DNA from: Siderastrea radians
Lineage: Eukaryota > Cnidaria > Anthozoa > Scleractinia > Rhizangiidae
DNA: 64,000 bases
Direction of reading: 5' to 3'
Assembly (NCBI GenBank): GCA_964017195.1
Contig: OZ024895.1
Coordinates: 7,312,001-7,376,000, forward strand
Shown here: in pieces, positions 13,201 through 22,174 of the stretch
How the letters are laid out: every line of letters begins with the position of its first letter
Position numbering within the stretch: the stretch's first letter is position 1
Program-made: the position numbers and the translations under genes
The notes under the pieces: generated by a model
The model's input: the letters and a program-made list of their open reading frames with translations, nothing else
Database searches by the model: none
Told to the model about the DNA's origin: nothing

Positions 13201-13452
13201 ATGAACTACTTGTAGTGGATTAAATCCACAGATCGTGCATAGAGGGAGATCAAAGATCGGATGATTTTCTTGTGTCGTTTCGTTGAAAGCAGCTTTATTT
13301 AGCTTAATAAATAAAGCTAAAGCTGTTTTACTCTTATTAATTTGCTCAACAACTTTTAAAAACATTCGTTAGTACTTACGGGCCTCCACACTTTGAAAAG
13401 TTGTCGAGAATAATAAACAAACTGCAGCGGTAATCCAGCGTGAAGAATCCAT
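1199..13452 (-). CDS. Gene A: receptor tyrosine kinase with five Ig domains and one FN3 domain (3' end beyond window)
   Basis: Thirteen exons on the minus strand join without a frame break into 919 codons: 13380-13452, 10698-11000, 10047-10316, 9271-9564, 8198-8485, 7203-7490, 6629-6910, 5035-5219, 4183-4471, 3668-3778, 2865-3046, 2293-2415, 1199-1269. Domain order: signal peptide (1-24), Ig1-Ig5 (about 25-505), FN3 (506-599), transmembrane helix (about 617-640), juxtamembrane region with several tyrosines, then the kinase domain. Visible kinase landmarks are the glycine loop GSGRFG (730-735), AVK lysine 754, HRDLAARN (858-865), DFG (878-880), activation-loop tyrosines 886 and 891, and WMAVES ending the activation segment. 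All catalytic residues that can be checked are intact, so an active kinase is expected at the plasma membrane. The kinase resembles FGFR/RET/Tie-type RTKs, but five Ig plus one FN3 matches none of the standard vertebrate families. The missing C-lobe should lie left of position 1. Confidence 0.92.
1270..2292. other. Gene A intron 12, nothing recognised
   Basis: AT-rich sequence between kinase exons, with no plausible further exon and no clear repeat. Confidence 0.6.
2293..2415 (-). CDS. Gene A exon 12: kinase catalytic loop and DFG
   Basis: Residues 856-896. [16 protein letters not shown] is the tyrosine-kinase catalytic loop and [19 protein letters not shown] the start of the activation loop, with two candidate autophosphorylation tyrosines. 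Phase 0-0, donor GTAAGT. Confidence 0.95.
2455..2800 (+). repeat. ~105-bp minisatellite, locus 1
   Basis: About three units built around GTTCTAACTTTTGAGTCTGT, GGATGAAATCC, CATTCAAATGAAAGC and CTGTTTATTATGCTGTACAA. It lies in gene A intron 11. Confidence 0.85.
2865..3046 (-). CDS. Gene A exon 11: kinase hinge and alpha-D/E
   Basis: Residues 795-855. [20 protein letters not shown] is the hinge and alpha-D region and [17 protein letters not shown] is alpha-E. A short insert between them ([16 protein letters not shown]) matches the kinase-insert position of split-kinase RTKs but is short. Confidence 0.92.
3245..3605 (+). repeat. ~105-bp minisatellite, locus 2
   Basis: Three to four units of the same repeat as 2455-2800, in the same orientation, in gene A intron 10 next to exon 10. 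Confidence 0.85.
3668..3778 (-). CDS. Gene A exon 10: kinase alpha-C helix
   Basis: Residues 758-794. [12 protein letters not shown] contains the alpha-C glutamate that pairs with the AVK lysine; [12 protein letters not shown] is the following beta-4 region typical of RTKs. 111 bp, phase 1-1. Confidence 0.92.
4183..4471 (-). CDS. Gene A exon 9: juxtamembrane region and kinase N-lobe start
   Basis: Residues 662-757. The juxtamembrane part has tyrosines in [12 protein letters not shown] and GEYASI contexts, a Gly run, then WEVPKRN as in FGFR-type RTKs. LGSGRFGKV is the ATP-binding loop and VVAVKMLK carries the ATP-anchoring lysine. Confidence 0.93.
4518..4669. mobile_element. Foldback MITE with 9-bp target duplication
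   Basis: Ends TAGCCTGCGTGGCAGGCGT and its near-perfect inverse ACGCCTGCTACGCACGCTA form terminal inverted repeats. Perfect 9-bp direct repeats ATTGTAATT flank it at 4509-4517 and 4670-4678. A 9-bp duplication is typical of Mutator-like elements. Confidence 0.88.
5035..5219 (-). CDS. Gene A exon 8: transmembrane helix
   Basis: Residues 600-661. A Ser/Thr/Lys-rich stalk leads into a glycine- and valine-rich helix ([15 protein letters not shown] onward, about 617-640), followed by RLKKKKK as a cytoplasmic stop-transfer signal and a proline-rich segment. Enters in phase 1 and leaves in phase 0. Confidence 0.92.
5465..5905 (+). repeat. Degenerate ATCCCG-rich repeat
   Basis: Many copies of AATCCCG, ATCCCGCATCCCGC and GATCCCG at irregular spacing, with a related AAATTTTGGTCAATCCCG block. 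It occupies part of the intron between exons 7 and 8 of gene A. Confidence 0.7.
6629..6910 (-). CDS. Gene A exon 7: FN3 domain
   Basis: Residues 506-599. [10 protein letters not shown] at the start, [10 protein letters not shown] in the B-C region and [14 protein letters not shown] near the F-G strands are fibronectin type III signatures. It is the membrane-proximal ectodomain module. Phase 1-1. Confidence 0.9.
7203..7490 (-). CDS. Gene A exon 6: Ig domain 5 lacking the B-strand cysteine
   Basis: Residues 410-505. IIWYKDG and [14 protein letters not shown] are typical I-set C and F strands, but the B strand reads ITLQFLVTT, with Phe where the first core Cys normally sits. The domain therefore cannot form the usual intersheet disulphide. 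TTGCAG acceptor, GTGAGT donor; phase 1-1. Confidence 0.9.
8198..8485 (-). CDS. Gene A exon 5: Ig domain 4
   Basis: Residues 314-409. [16 protein letters not shown] and AGNYVCKGT define an I-set Ig domain with both core cysteines. Donor GTAATT, acceptor TTCAG; phase 1-1. Confidence 0.9.
8680..9235 (+). repeat. ~105-bp minisatellite, locus 3
   Basis: Five to six units of the GTTCTAAC / GGATGAAATCC / AAATGAAAGCTACTGAGC repeat, ending immediately before gene A exon 4. Confidence 0.88.
9271..9564 (-). CDS. Gene A exon 4: Ig domain 3
   Basis: Residues 216-313. [15 protein letters not shown] and [10 protein letters not shown] show a canonical disulphide pair and the core Trp. Acceptor TTATTAG, donor GTAAGT; phase 1-1. 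Confidence 0.9.
10047..10316 (-). CDS. Gene A exon 3: Ig domain 2
   Basis: Residues 126-215. [17 protein letters not shown] and [10 protein letters not shown] give the Cys-Trp-Cys pattern of an I-set Ig domain. TATCTAG acceptor and GTATGG donor; phase 1-1. Confidence 0.9.
10698..11000 (-). CDS. Gene A exon 2: Ig domain 1
   Basis: Encodes residues 25-125. It has the I-set hallmarks VVFKCQATG (B-strand Cys), IKWVKY (C-strand Trp) and [11 protein letters not shown] (F-strand Tyr and Cys). TTTTTCAG acceptor and GTTCAT donor; 303 bp, phase 1-1. Confidence 0.9.
11110..11395 (-). repeat. SINE 3'-tail fragments
   Basis: Contains two TTCTGTAGCATGAAGCA blocks and GATGGGATGCTAGTCCAT, which on the reverse strand are the 3' part of the SINE whose body and head follow at 11395-11575. 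Confidence 0.65.
11395..11575 (-). repeat. tRNA-derived SINE (body and head)
   Basis: The reverse strand runs from a tRNA-like head (GTGGTGTAGTGGTTAGTG) through CTTTACCCCACATTGTCTCT into the body and tail. It is the most complete copy of this family in the window. Confidence 0.75.
11576..12115 (-). repeat. ~65-bp minisatellite derived from the SINE tail
   Basis: About eight units of ATAAAGTGACTAGGAATATT, ACTACTCCCCCC and GGGATGCTAGTCCATCACAG, spaced about 64-68 bp. The unit equals the SINE 3' tail found at 11337-11400. Confidence 0.88.
12370..12490 (-). repeat. SINE body fragment
   Basis: Shares CAGTATGTCACCAGTACCCA, ACCTGGGTGAAGAGAGACAA and the AAAGTTTCTCATCTAAG block with the SINE at 11395-11575. 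Confidence 0.6.
13380..13452 (-). CDS. Gene A exon 1: start codon and signal peptide
   Basis: ATG at 13452-13450 opens [20 protein letters not shown], a short polar start followed by a hydrophobic stretch and a likely cleavage site near VEA. The start context has G at -3 and G at +4. The donor GTAAGT follows a phase-1 break, and the split codon with exon 2 gives Q. It is too short to stand out as an open frame and was found by extending the gene upstream. Confidence 0.88.
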
Positions 13453-16214
13453 TTCAAAACTCGGTCAAATCAGTTTTGTCAAAGAAGAGAGGTCCGGGTC
13501 AACAAGCTAGGCAAATGAAACGAACGCGTCTAAACCTAGAAAACGAACAGAGGAAGAAATGCTTCAACAAAGAAACGTTTCAGTTTGATCGTGCTGTTTG
13601 ATGAAGCCTCTTAACGAAATTAAGCAAAAGAACAATCACTCACAATTTATGCAAAGCTTCGATCGATGTGGAAGGTCAGGCAGTGATTTGTGCTTAGTAA
13701 ATTGGAGACGATTTCTCCTTCGTTCCACTTACCACGTTACGTAAACTTGGGAAAACAGAATCTAGAAGCTGCTTTGCACTTGAATATGCCTGAATTTTGC
13801 AAATTTGGTATTTAGAACCAACTCACATTGCATCGATTGCACAGAAATTTTTCCTGGTATAACGCTTGGCACCCACCGCTTGTTGAAAGATGACAGGAGT
13901 TTTTGACGTCACGTCTGTGGGAGGACGGGGTGTGAGTTGTGACATCCCGCTAACTTCCGGTGATGAGAACTTCCGGTTTGGTGAACAACCTTGAAAAACC
14001 TTGCCCCGCTTAGATAAGTTAGGCAAGAGATAAGCCCCAAATTTTGAACAGTTTAGTCTGTCAAATCTAAAAGCGAATGACTGGAAAACCTAAACTGAAA
14101 AGCCTCAGTGAATGTAACTTTATAGCCATTTCCGGAGAGCAATACTTGAACACTAGCGATCCTTGTGAGATATCAGTGCCCTGTTTACAAGTGGCCTTAT
14201 ATTTGTTTTTCGGAGTTTTAACATCTTCCTTTTTTCATCCTTTTGAGGTCTGAGGTTTCATGCAATAAAAAAATGCTATCATTGTAGTGAGGGGCTCTAT
14301 GAATCTTTTATAATTTTTGATAATCTTGAGAAAGTTCATATTAAAAGAAGAGAGAAGAGGAGAGAACAGTATGGGGGGATTCAGGCACAATTTAGGGAAT
14401 TGAAGGTTATGATAATTGAGATATGAAGTTGAAATATGTACACATGTAATATAAACTGTTGGCAACTGAAGTGTCGACAAAGCCGCTCACGCATTGATAT
14501 GAATCGGATCTTTTTAACAAATTCTAATATCTTTTTCCCTCGTTCAGCTTACACTTTCGTCCGGTCCAATTCCAAAAATCCAGCTATTCCCTACCCTCCT
14601 CAAGGAAAGGATTTGTGTTCGGTAGTTTCGTTTTCTCCGGATGGATGGAAGAGACAAAAAAGCAAAGTTGATCAGATTATTTTTGGTCTTTGGACAATCA
14701 TTTCATATCAACACTTTAGACTGATATTGATATGTACTGTCGAATGCTTCATCCAATCGGTAACCGCACTTTCTATATTTGCCTTTACACGATACTCAAG
14801 TAGCAAAACAGAAGCAAAACCACTGATACTGGAATTCATATTTGAAACTTGTCAGTTACCAAATAAAGTTGTTCCAGGCTCCTGGATGTTTATAATATCA
14901 AGATAGTTGCATACAAACACTCATTGTGTTCTTCTAGTGTGCCAACCACAAGAACGAAAGAGTGCTTTGTTTGAGCAGCCAATAGATCTTTGCCAGCTTG
15001 TTTGACATCAATAGGTGACGTCAGCGATATCTATGCTATACGGGCTGATCATCGAAATGCCGCCTCCCATTTCCCCGGCAAGAAGAAGGGGTACCCCCTA
15101 GTTTTTTTCTCGAGCATTATACTCCATTAGTTTGGTTCATCACAAACCGCTAAAATATCTGCTTAGATGTGATGTACTTTTGGTTGCAGTATCGTAGAAG
15201 GAATCAGAGTCACGACTCCATAAAATCGTTCATATTCGATATTAGCACTGACAAGAATAGTATTATTTGCTTAGATTCAAGCCAGACCTTTCAGTGATAA
15301 GTCACACTTTTACCCCAAAAAAGCGGCAGATTTCGGTCACGCCATTTGCCCCGTTCTCTTCACTATTCATCTGCAGCTATAAAACTCGTTTTCTTGGGCA
15401 CTGGTAAACAGCCTCAAAGTTACTTCCGGTTGCCTCAATTCTGCTTTTTCAGAGTTTTCCTTGTCCAAACCTTTCCGGCGCACCTTCCATGTTTTCGTGT
15501 GCTTGCGCAAACGGTTACGCCTTACAGTTAATTGATAACATCTGTACTTCGTGGTTACTGTATATTAATTGTTTACCCTGGCGAGACTAGTTGCTGAATA
15601 AGCGGCAAGATGGTGCGTGGGCTCGTCTCTTGTCAAATTTAATTTTAGGCTGGGAGCAGTCTAGTGTCTATTGCGCCTTTTTCCATATATGGTAGCTTGT
15701 GGGTAAGTGGTTTTGGCTTGCTTTTTTTGTTTGAGCCACTGTGTTTTTTTATTCTCTTAACCATTGCTACAAAACCTCTCACGAGAGCTGCTGAATCGTA
15801 GAAAAATAGTTGGGAAAAAAGTTGCTGGAGAATAAGCAGTCTGTTTCAAACAATCCAACGTACTGTCATAAAATTACACTGACGCTTCTGTCAGTGACCA
15901 TAAAATTAGCAGTCTTGCTAACTCATCTCTTTGTACTGATTGGAATTAGGTCGCGAGCCATCTGCGAAGGTCAGGCCAGTATCGGTCTTGAATTCAGCAA
16001 AACAAACACTGACAACAAAATCACAAGGGACCTTTATATTTGACTGCGAGTACGACTTCTCAGTTCCAGTCTGCAGGCTGGCCAAACTCCTACCTGAAGC
16101 CTTCTTATCAACTGGTGCGCCACTTGTGGGAACAAAAGTCTCTGGTTAGAAATTCACAGATCGTCCTCGCACTCATTCAGTCTTACTCCGATTTAAAGGT
16201 GCCTGTTATCTCCA

Positions 16215-16573
16215 CAGGCTTACCCGTCCTCTGTTTTTGTGGTGGGCTGTGCAGTTATAAGGGAGGTATCGGTTTATTAAAATACCAAAACTTAAGCCGA
16301 AATTGAGACCTTTTTAAAATGAGGAAAATGAAATTTCTCTACTTTTGAGTGAGTCTGACCTTCATTTTGAAAACACCGCTTTCGCGAGCCTTAAATTGCC
16401 AAAAGCTAGGCAAATGAAACAAATCAAAACGCATGGCAGGAATTTTAGGAGTTTTTACTTCATTTTTCTCAGTTTGAAAAGGCCTAATTTCGCTTTGGTT
16501 TTGCTGGTACGATAAACCGATGCAGCCATCACAAATGCACAGCCCACCACACAAACAGAGCATGGTAAGCCTG
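16215..16573. mobile_element. Foldback element with ~110-bp arms
   Basis: CAGGCTTACC at the left end and GGTAAGCCTG at the right end start inverted arms that share CTCTGTTTTTGTGGTGGGCT, ATCGGTTTATTAAAATACCA and related blocks. No clear target duplication. Confidence 0.75.
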
Positions 16574-17050
16574 TGCTATCGATCTCCCATCCCAGATGCC
16601 TTACTGTAATTGAGATGACTGCGATGACCGACTCTCACCTTTCAGTTGTAGACAGTAGAAGAGACACTTCAAATAGACCAAAACCTAAGCTTTATTCTTC
16701 TTGCATGTTTAGCAAAATATTTTATTTTATAGCCATTACTACAAGAACAATTCTGTATTTACACGAAACCTCAAAAAAGGTTGCGAGTCTCGTTCCCATA
16801 TTTCTCTCATTTTATTATAGAGAGCTACGTACTGGGACAGAGCAGCCAGACTCGTTCCCAGGTCTACGCTGGGAATCAAGTTGCATCAGGGAAGACGATA
16901 CAATGGAGAGACAATTCACTATCACGCTTACCTTTTTCTCTTTCTTACATAAAAATAAAATAAAACAAAATTGGGCTTTAGAATACTGGATGATTATAAA
17001 ATGGGATGCGCTCCCGCGACAAACGACGAAGAGGAAACCTGAAAAAAGGC

Positions 17051-17146
17051 TAGCCTGTTCCAGCCGTTCAGATAGTGGAGCGCGAGCGATTTCGCTCGCT
17101 ATATTTTTCGCTCGCGCTCCATTATCTGAACGCCTGGAATAGGCTA
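17051..17146. mobile_element. Short foldback MITE
   Basis: TAGCCTGTTCCAG...CGTTCAGATAGTGGAGCGCG pairs with the inverse CGCGCTCCATTATCTGAACG...CTGGAATAGGCTA. Flanks AAAAAAGGC and GAAATAGGC match at 7 of 9 positions, suggesting a decayed 9-bp duplication. Confidence 0.82.
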
Positions 17147-17834
17147 GAAATAGGCGAGTAAATCGTGATCGTGATAAGGCGTTCTCTTTTGTCATAACCG
17201 TGAAGCTAAATCTCTCTATAGTATAATAGATCACGCGAACAACCATAAAAAATCTATATTTCTAACTATTTTTATAGTGACCGAGCTTTATACAATCGAC
17301 AAAATCGGCTAGCTGACTGGTATTAATTTCATTAAGTAAATAATAACTAACATTTAAGTGAATATTTCAAGGAATGGGAGTAATTCTACATGATATCAGA
17401 GTTGCTTAATATGGTACCACTGCTGTACACTTTTTAAAGGCCAGAAAAATGAATAGCTTAAAATATATTTACATTAAGCTATAAACCGTTAAACATCTAA
17501 GAGCAAAGATATCTCATTGAATTCCAGAAGTGTATTAGTCGGTACATCTAGACCAACTCGTCGAGCTAAGATTTTGGGATATTTAGCGAGTACCTTTTCA
17601 GACAAAACGAACAGGGCATTTTTCTTTTTGCCGCTGAAATAAAAAATCCGTTTCGCTAAAATAAAATAGCAGAGGTGTATAGTTTTATAAAACAAACTGC
17701 GTCGAACTTCTCAGATCAGACCTAATGTCCGTATTATGTATGGTTATCAGCGTTACAAAGATAGCGTTTCTAGAAATCTTGGTAATTTCCGGGTCCAACT
17801 GAACCGTCCATTAGAGAGGAGACAAGATTCGTAC

Positions 17835-18260
17835 GAGCGAGGTGGTTTAAACTTTTGAGTCTGTGGATGAAATCTTTAAGTGTAACGGCATTCAAAATAC
17901 TGATCAATACTTTCCTGTGGTGCTGTTTATTACGCTGTACAGGATGGTTCTAACTTTTGAGTTTGAGGATGAAATCCTAAAGTGTGACCATTCAAATGAA
18001 AGCTACTGAGCAGTTTTTTACTGTAGTGCTATTTATTACGCTGGGCAAGGTGGTTATAAGCTTTGGGTTTGTGGATGAAATCCTAAAGTGTGACCATTCA
18101 AATGAAAGCTACTGAGCCGTACTTTCCTGTGGTGCTGTTCATTATGCCCCGCAACGCTGTTCTAACATTTGAGTCTCTGGATGAACTGTTCAAGTGTGAC
18201 CACTTAGTTGAACGATACTGAGCTGTACTATCCAGTAGTGCTGTTCATTCTTAAGCCCCA
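17835..18260 (+). repeat. ~105-bp minisatellite, locus 4
   Basis: Four units of the same repeat as in gene A introns, located downstream of gene B. Confidence 0.85.
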
Positions 18261-18320
18261 CCCACCTTCCCCCCCTCCCCCCAAAAAAACAGCAACAACA
18301 ACAACAACAACAACAAAACA
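18261..18320 (+). repeat. C-rich tract and (AAC)n microsatellite
   Basis: Runs of C followed by AACAACAACAACAACAACAA. Confidence 0.85.
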
Positions 18321-18740
18321 TGCCAGGAGGTGTTCGTGAGATAGTAATCGACTACAATTTCAACAAACTAGAATACAAAGCTACCGCTACCGCAAACTCA
18401 AGCGAGACGGGTAGAAGGAATATTCAGAACTTTGTCCAAAATTTGGGCTAATGGAAGTATCCTAAAGATAGGGTTCGACTTCAACTGCTATAATCTAAAA
18501 AAGCAGTTATTAGGATCTCTCAGCTCGGGAAAAAGGTAGCACAGAAAGAGGGGGGGGGGGGGGTGGGAAGAAGGTCAGATTGTTTTCTATTTCATTTTAT
18601 CCGAGCAGAAAAAGTAGCAAGCTTATATAAAGCAAATATTGCTTCTCCTATTTCTCGCCTTCTCGCCTCGGTAAGTCTTTGCACTGTGAGGTCTGGTATC
18701 TTCAGTGCTGACAGCTTCTGGTCTTGTCGGTCACGTGTTA

Positions 18741-18932
18741 TCATACCAAATAGCTAACGTAATTTATTTCCGGTGCTCCTCTGTCATCGGACTCAGACCC
18801 TCGCTGGCGTGGTGGCATTTCCGGTTCTGGGGCGAGGGCGTCTCGTGACGATCGTAAAGAATCGGGTCTTCGGAAATCGTCGGATCCTCGCGAGGGGGGT
18901 CTCACAAGCTGGCCGTGGATATTGACGTAAGG
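18741..18932 (-). CDS. Gene B exon 18: C-terminus with YVNI and PDZ-type tail, stop codon
   Basis: Encodes 63 residues from PYVNIHGQLV to INYVSYLV, then TGA at 18743-18741. YVNI fits the Grb2 SH2 consensus YxNx; the final Y-L-V fits a class II PDZ ligand. The acceptor TTTCCACAG joins in phase 0. No clear AATAAA signal was picked out downstream. Confidence 0.9.
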   Translation of the reverse strand, partial: PYVNIHGQLVRPPSRGSDDFRRPDSLRSSRDALAPEPEMPPRQRGSESDDRGAPEINYVSYLV

Positions 18933-21900
18933 CTGTGGAAAGGAGGCAAGAAATCACAAAATCAGTTGCGGCATATTTAATAGGTTACTCTGGATACAAA
19001 CCTAGGTTTACGTCCTGTGTGACCAAACGTAACACACAGTAATGAGATTTACAAAAGCTAAAATGTGCTTTACAACAACTGGGGGACGGGACTTCACAAT
19101 GTTAAGATGCAAATCAAACGCAGACCAGGCTTTCGTTTTTCCTTTCCTTTTTTTCACAGAAAAAGAAGGAAAACAATCCTGAGATTTACCTGTTAGCCGG
19201 TTTGCCGCTTTTTTCGGGGAGAAGGAAAGGAAGAATGCCTGATAAATTTCCCCTCTCAACTGCGAGAGGAGCTAGCTAACTCATGGTATGAGCCAATCAG
19301 AATTGGCTATCCGAGCCCAGTCCCTCTACCCGCTCGTCTGTTTTTGAGCCCTATTTTCCACAAAGGAGCCCATAGTGGTTTATCATTTACAAAAGGAAAC
19401 CGGATGGTCCCGAACAGATTGGCGTGCACCATTTACAAAATTTACTCTACTTTACAGAGAGAGTCTGGAAAGAGTTTGATTGGTAGAATATTATTTTGGA
19501 AATTTTCCGGTCAAGCCACCAAAATAGCCTTAATCATTTACAATCAAACCGAAATTTCCGATTTTGTACACTCCCTACAAACAAGCTCGGAAGTGAGGAC
19601 AATTCCGCTCCCTTTAAAATCTCATCCCATACCTGTCTTTGTCGGCTTGATGACGGAGGCGGATGATAAGGTGCAGGGCCGCCTATATCGTGCAGCGGTT
19701 CCCTACCGTCCGGTGGATACACTACATCACGTAAAAACTCCGGTGGTTCTGGAAGCCCATCATCTGCAAAGATTTAGTCAGTATGAACGCTTGCCATTTA
19801 AGAATTATGAAACAACGATACTACGTGTTTTAGTTTAGATGAAAATTAGTTACAGTAAGGTCAACCCAACAAAATGTATCAGTTCCAAAATAAAAAAAAC
19901 AAACAAACAAACAAAACTAAACAAAACTAAACAATACAAAACAGCACTAACAAACAAACAAACAAAAAAGAAAAAAACAAAAACAAAAAATACAATAGAC
20001 TACGAGCGGCCCCTGGCATAGTCAAGCGAAAGCACGTTGGTGCGTGGAATCGTAACGCGCGCGTAGACACCACACGCGTGTTAACTTTCTCGCTCGAAAG
20101 CATCCCAGGAGTCACTGCTTTTAGTATAATTTTAATGCTATATTCACCGCGCTTCCCGGTGAATATAACATTTCAAGGCACGGCTGCTAAGCTAAGTTAC
20201 TTTTTTTTTTCGTGTGTTGTTTGTCTAGTTTTAGCCCCATTTTTTACTTTTGATGTCCACATCTCAACATTATACTAAAACAATTATTTGCCTCAGGCTT
20301 AGGTATCCGGGCTCAGGTATCCTCAGGTATCCGCAAGAGTCGCCAGAAGGGTGACTGACGTCGGACTTAGCCACTTTGATATCAAATTGGGTCTTCTTTT
20401 GTCGTGACGTGACCACGCGTAGATGAAAACGACGGTAATTACTCGATAGAAACGAAAAATGTGAGTGCATTTGTATGAAATGACCCCAGTGAGAGAAAAA
20501 CAAAACTTACTTAGATCGTCCTCATAACTGGGCATTCTTCGGTTACTTGGCAACATGGCCATAGGAGGGGGGAGGTCTGGGGGTCTCTCACTAGGAGGGA
20601 GGGTGGACGGATCATTGAGGTCTAAATCTCCCGGATGATGCATGGGCTCTTCGGGCGACCTGTCCTCTGGGGTGTACTGTGGGGGTGGCCCTGTACGAAC
20701 AAAAAAAATCAGTAAACCGGAACTAATAAACGAGTAAGGTTTACTTTGAATTTTTAATAAGCCGCCACATTTCCTCACCCGGAGAAGGGTCATTTACGTG
20801 AAATTCAAATATTTTACAGTGGTTGTCACCCAGATGCACCCAGAAGCTTCCCAGCGGTCAAAGGTACGAAGCGTGTGCAGTTCCTGTCATAATTTTTAAC
20901 GGTAAATACAGACAAGTGTCGAAAATTTCCCTTTAAACGCAAAACATAATGCCTTTTCTAATGCCATGGGGTGCAAATGACGCCAGCTTTTGCCCTAACG
21001 ATTAGCCGGTATTTTGTCTGCTGACGAAAAATCGGCCAGTGTGTGGCAAGTTTAAATAACTAATGTTATTTAATCGTTATAAGTCAGTTAATAATAACAC
21101 TTTCCCTATTGTTAGAGACCGATTTTCTTATTGTTAGAGCCGAATTCATTTCGTGATTTAAAATTGTTTCTCACAAAGTGAAGGAATTCGTGAGAGATTT
21201 CTTGTCATTACCAAGAAAATGATGAACATTTCTTTTAAAGATGTTTTATTTAATGAAAAAAATTTCGTTTAAGAATACAGTGACAAAAAAAAGTTATACA
21301 AAAATTAGTTGAACGATGTCATGTTAGTGGTAAGTGGTAACAGGGTTAAAAAAATTAACAAGTTAACAGTTCTTGGAAATTTAGTTAGACTGTGAATAAT
21401 ACCCTATTATCCCTCGAGGGCATTCCCCTCCCCCGCCACTACGCCCCATCCTATCCCCTCGACTGCCTTCTACACACGTTTTCGCTGTCTCCAGGTATCA
21501 ATAGCTTTATTGTTCAATATGACAGTCTGATGATCGAATTCTACTACAAAACTCAAAATTGGTGACTATTATACTACTACACGAGAGTTAGTGAATTCAG
21601 TTCAAATTATTTTAACAGATTTAAGATTTAGAGTTTATACTAACATCCTTTATAGGAATCTTTCCAGAAAGGAGGCCCGTACATCGACGGAGGCGGATGA
21701 AGTCGGTCTGTTGAACAACAGCAGGTTAATAAATTCAATTTTTAATTTTCACACTGAGGAACAAGTACCCTTGACGGTAATAACCAGCCTTCCCAGTAAG
21801 AGTTTCCACTTAAGGCTTTTCCGCACATTCGAAGTATTTTTTCGTTTTTTAATTGGTCGTACGAAACTTGATGCGAGGGCAAAAAGAATGAAAGGAGTGG

Positions 21901-22137
21901 GGAGGGGAGGGGAAGTGCTTCGAACATGCGGAAAAGCTGGAAACGATTGCTACGCCGGTTAATTACTTACCAAAAGGGTACTTTTGACTAGTATTTTAGA
22001 GTACGAATTTTTTACTTAGACGTACAGGACTATTTAAAGTCAATGTTACTCGTTAATTTTCACCACATTCTTTAGTGACCAGGAATTTTAACTCTTTAAC
22101 CAGCTTATTAGGAGCCTAAATGGGTGTCAGTAAAACG

Positions 22138-22174
<37 letters not shown>

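Larger units (their letters stand above)
13453..18740. other. Intergenic region between genes A and B
   Basis: 5.3 kb between the gene A start codon and the gene B stop codon. It should hold the gene A promoter and gene B 3' UTR, but no TATA box or poly(A) signal stood out. Open frames at 14436-14906 and 16573-17142 (plus) have no recognisable domain; the second runs through a foldback element. Two foldbacks and one minisatellite are listed separately. Confidence 0.6.

Noticed and set aside
14436..14906. 156-codon plus-strand open frame in the intergenic region
   Set aside because: No signal peptide, domain or repeat-element similarity is apparent; length alone is weak evidence in AT-rich DNA.
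16573..17142. 189-codon plus-strand open frame
   Set aside because: Its end runs through the foldback MITE at 17051-17146 and the rest shows no domain or splice support.
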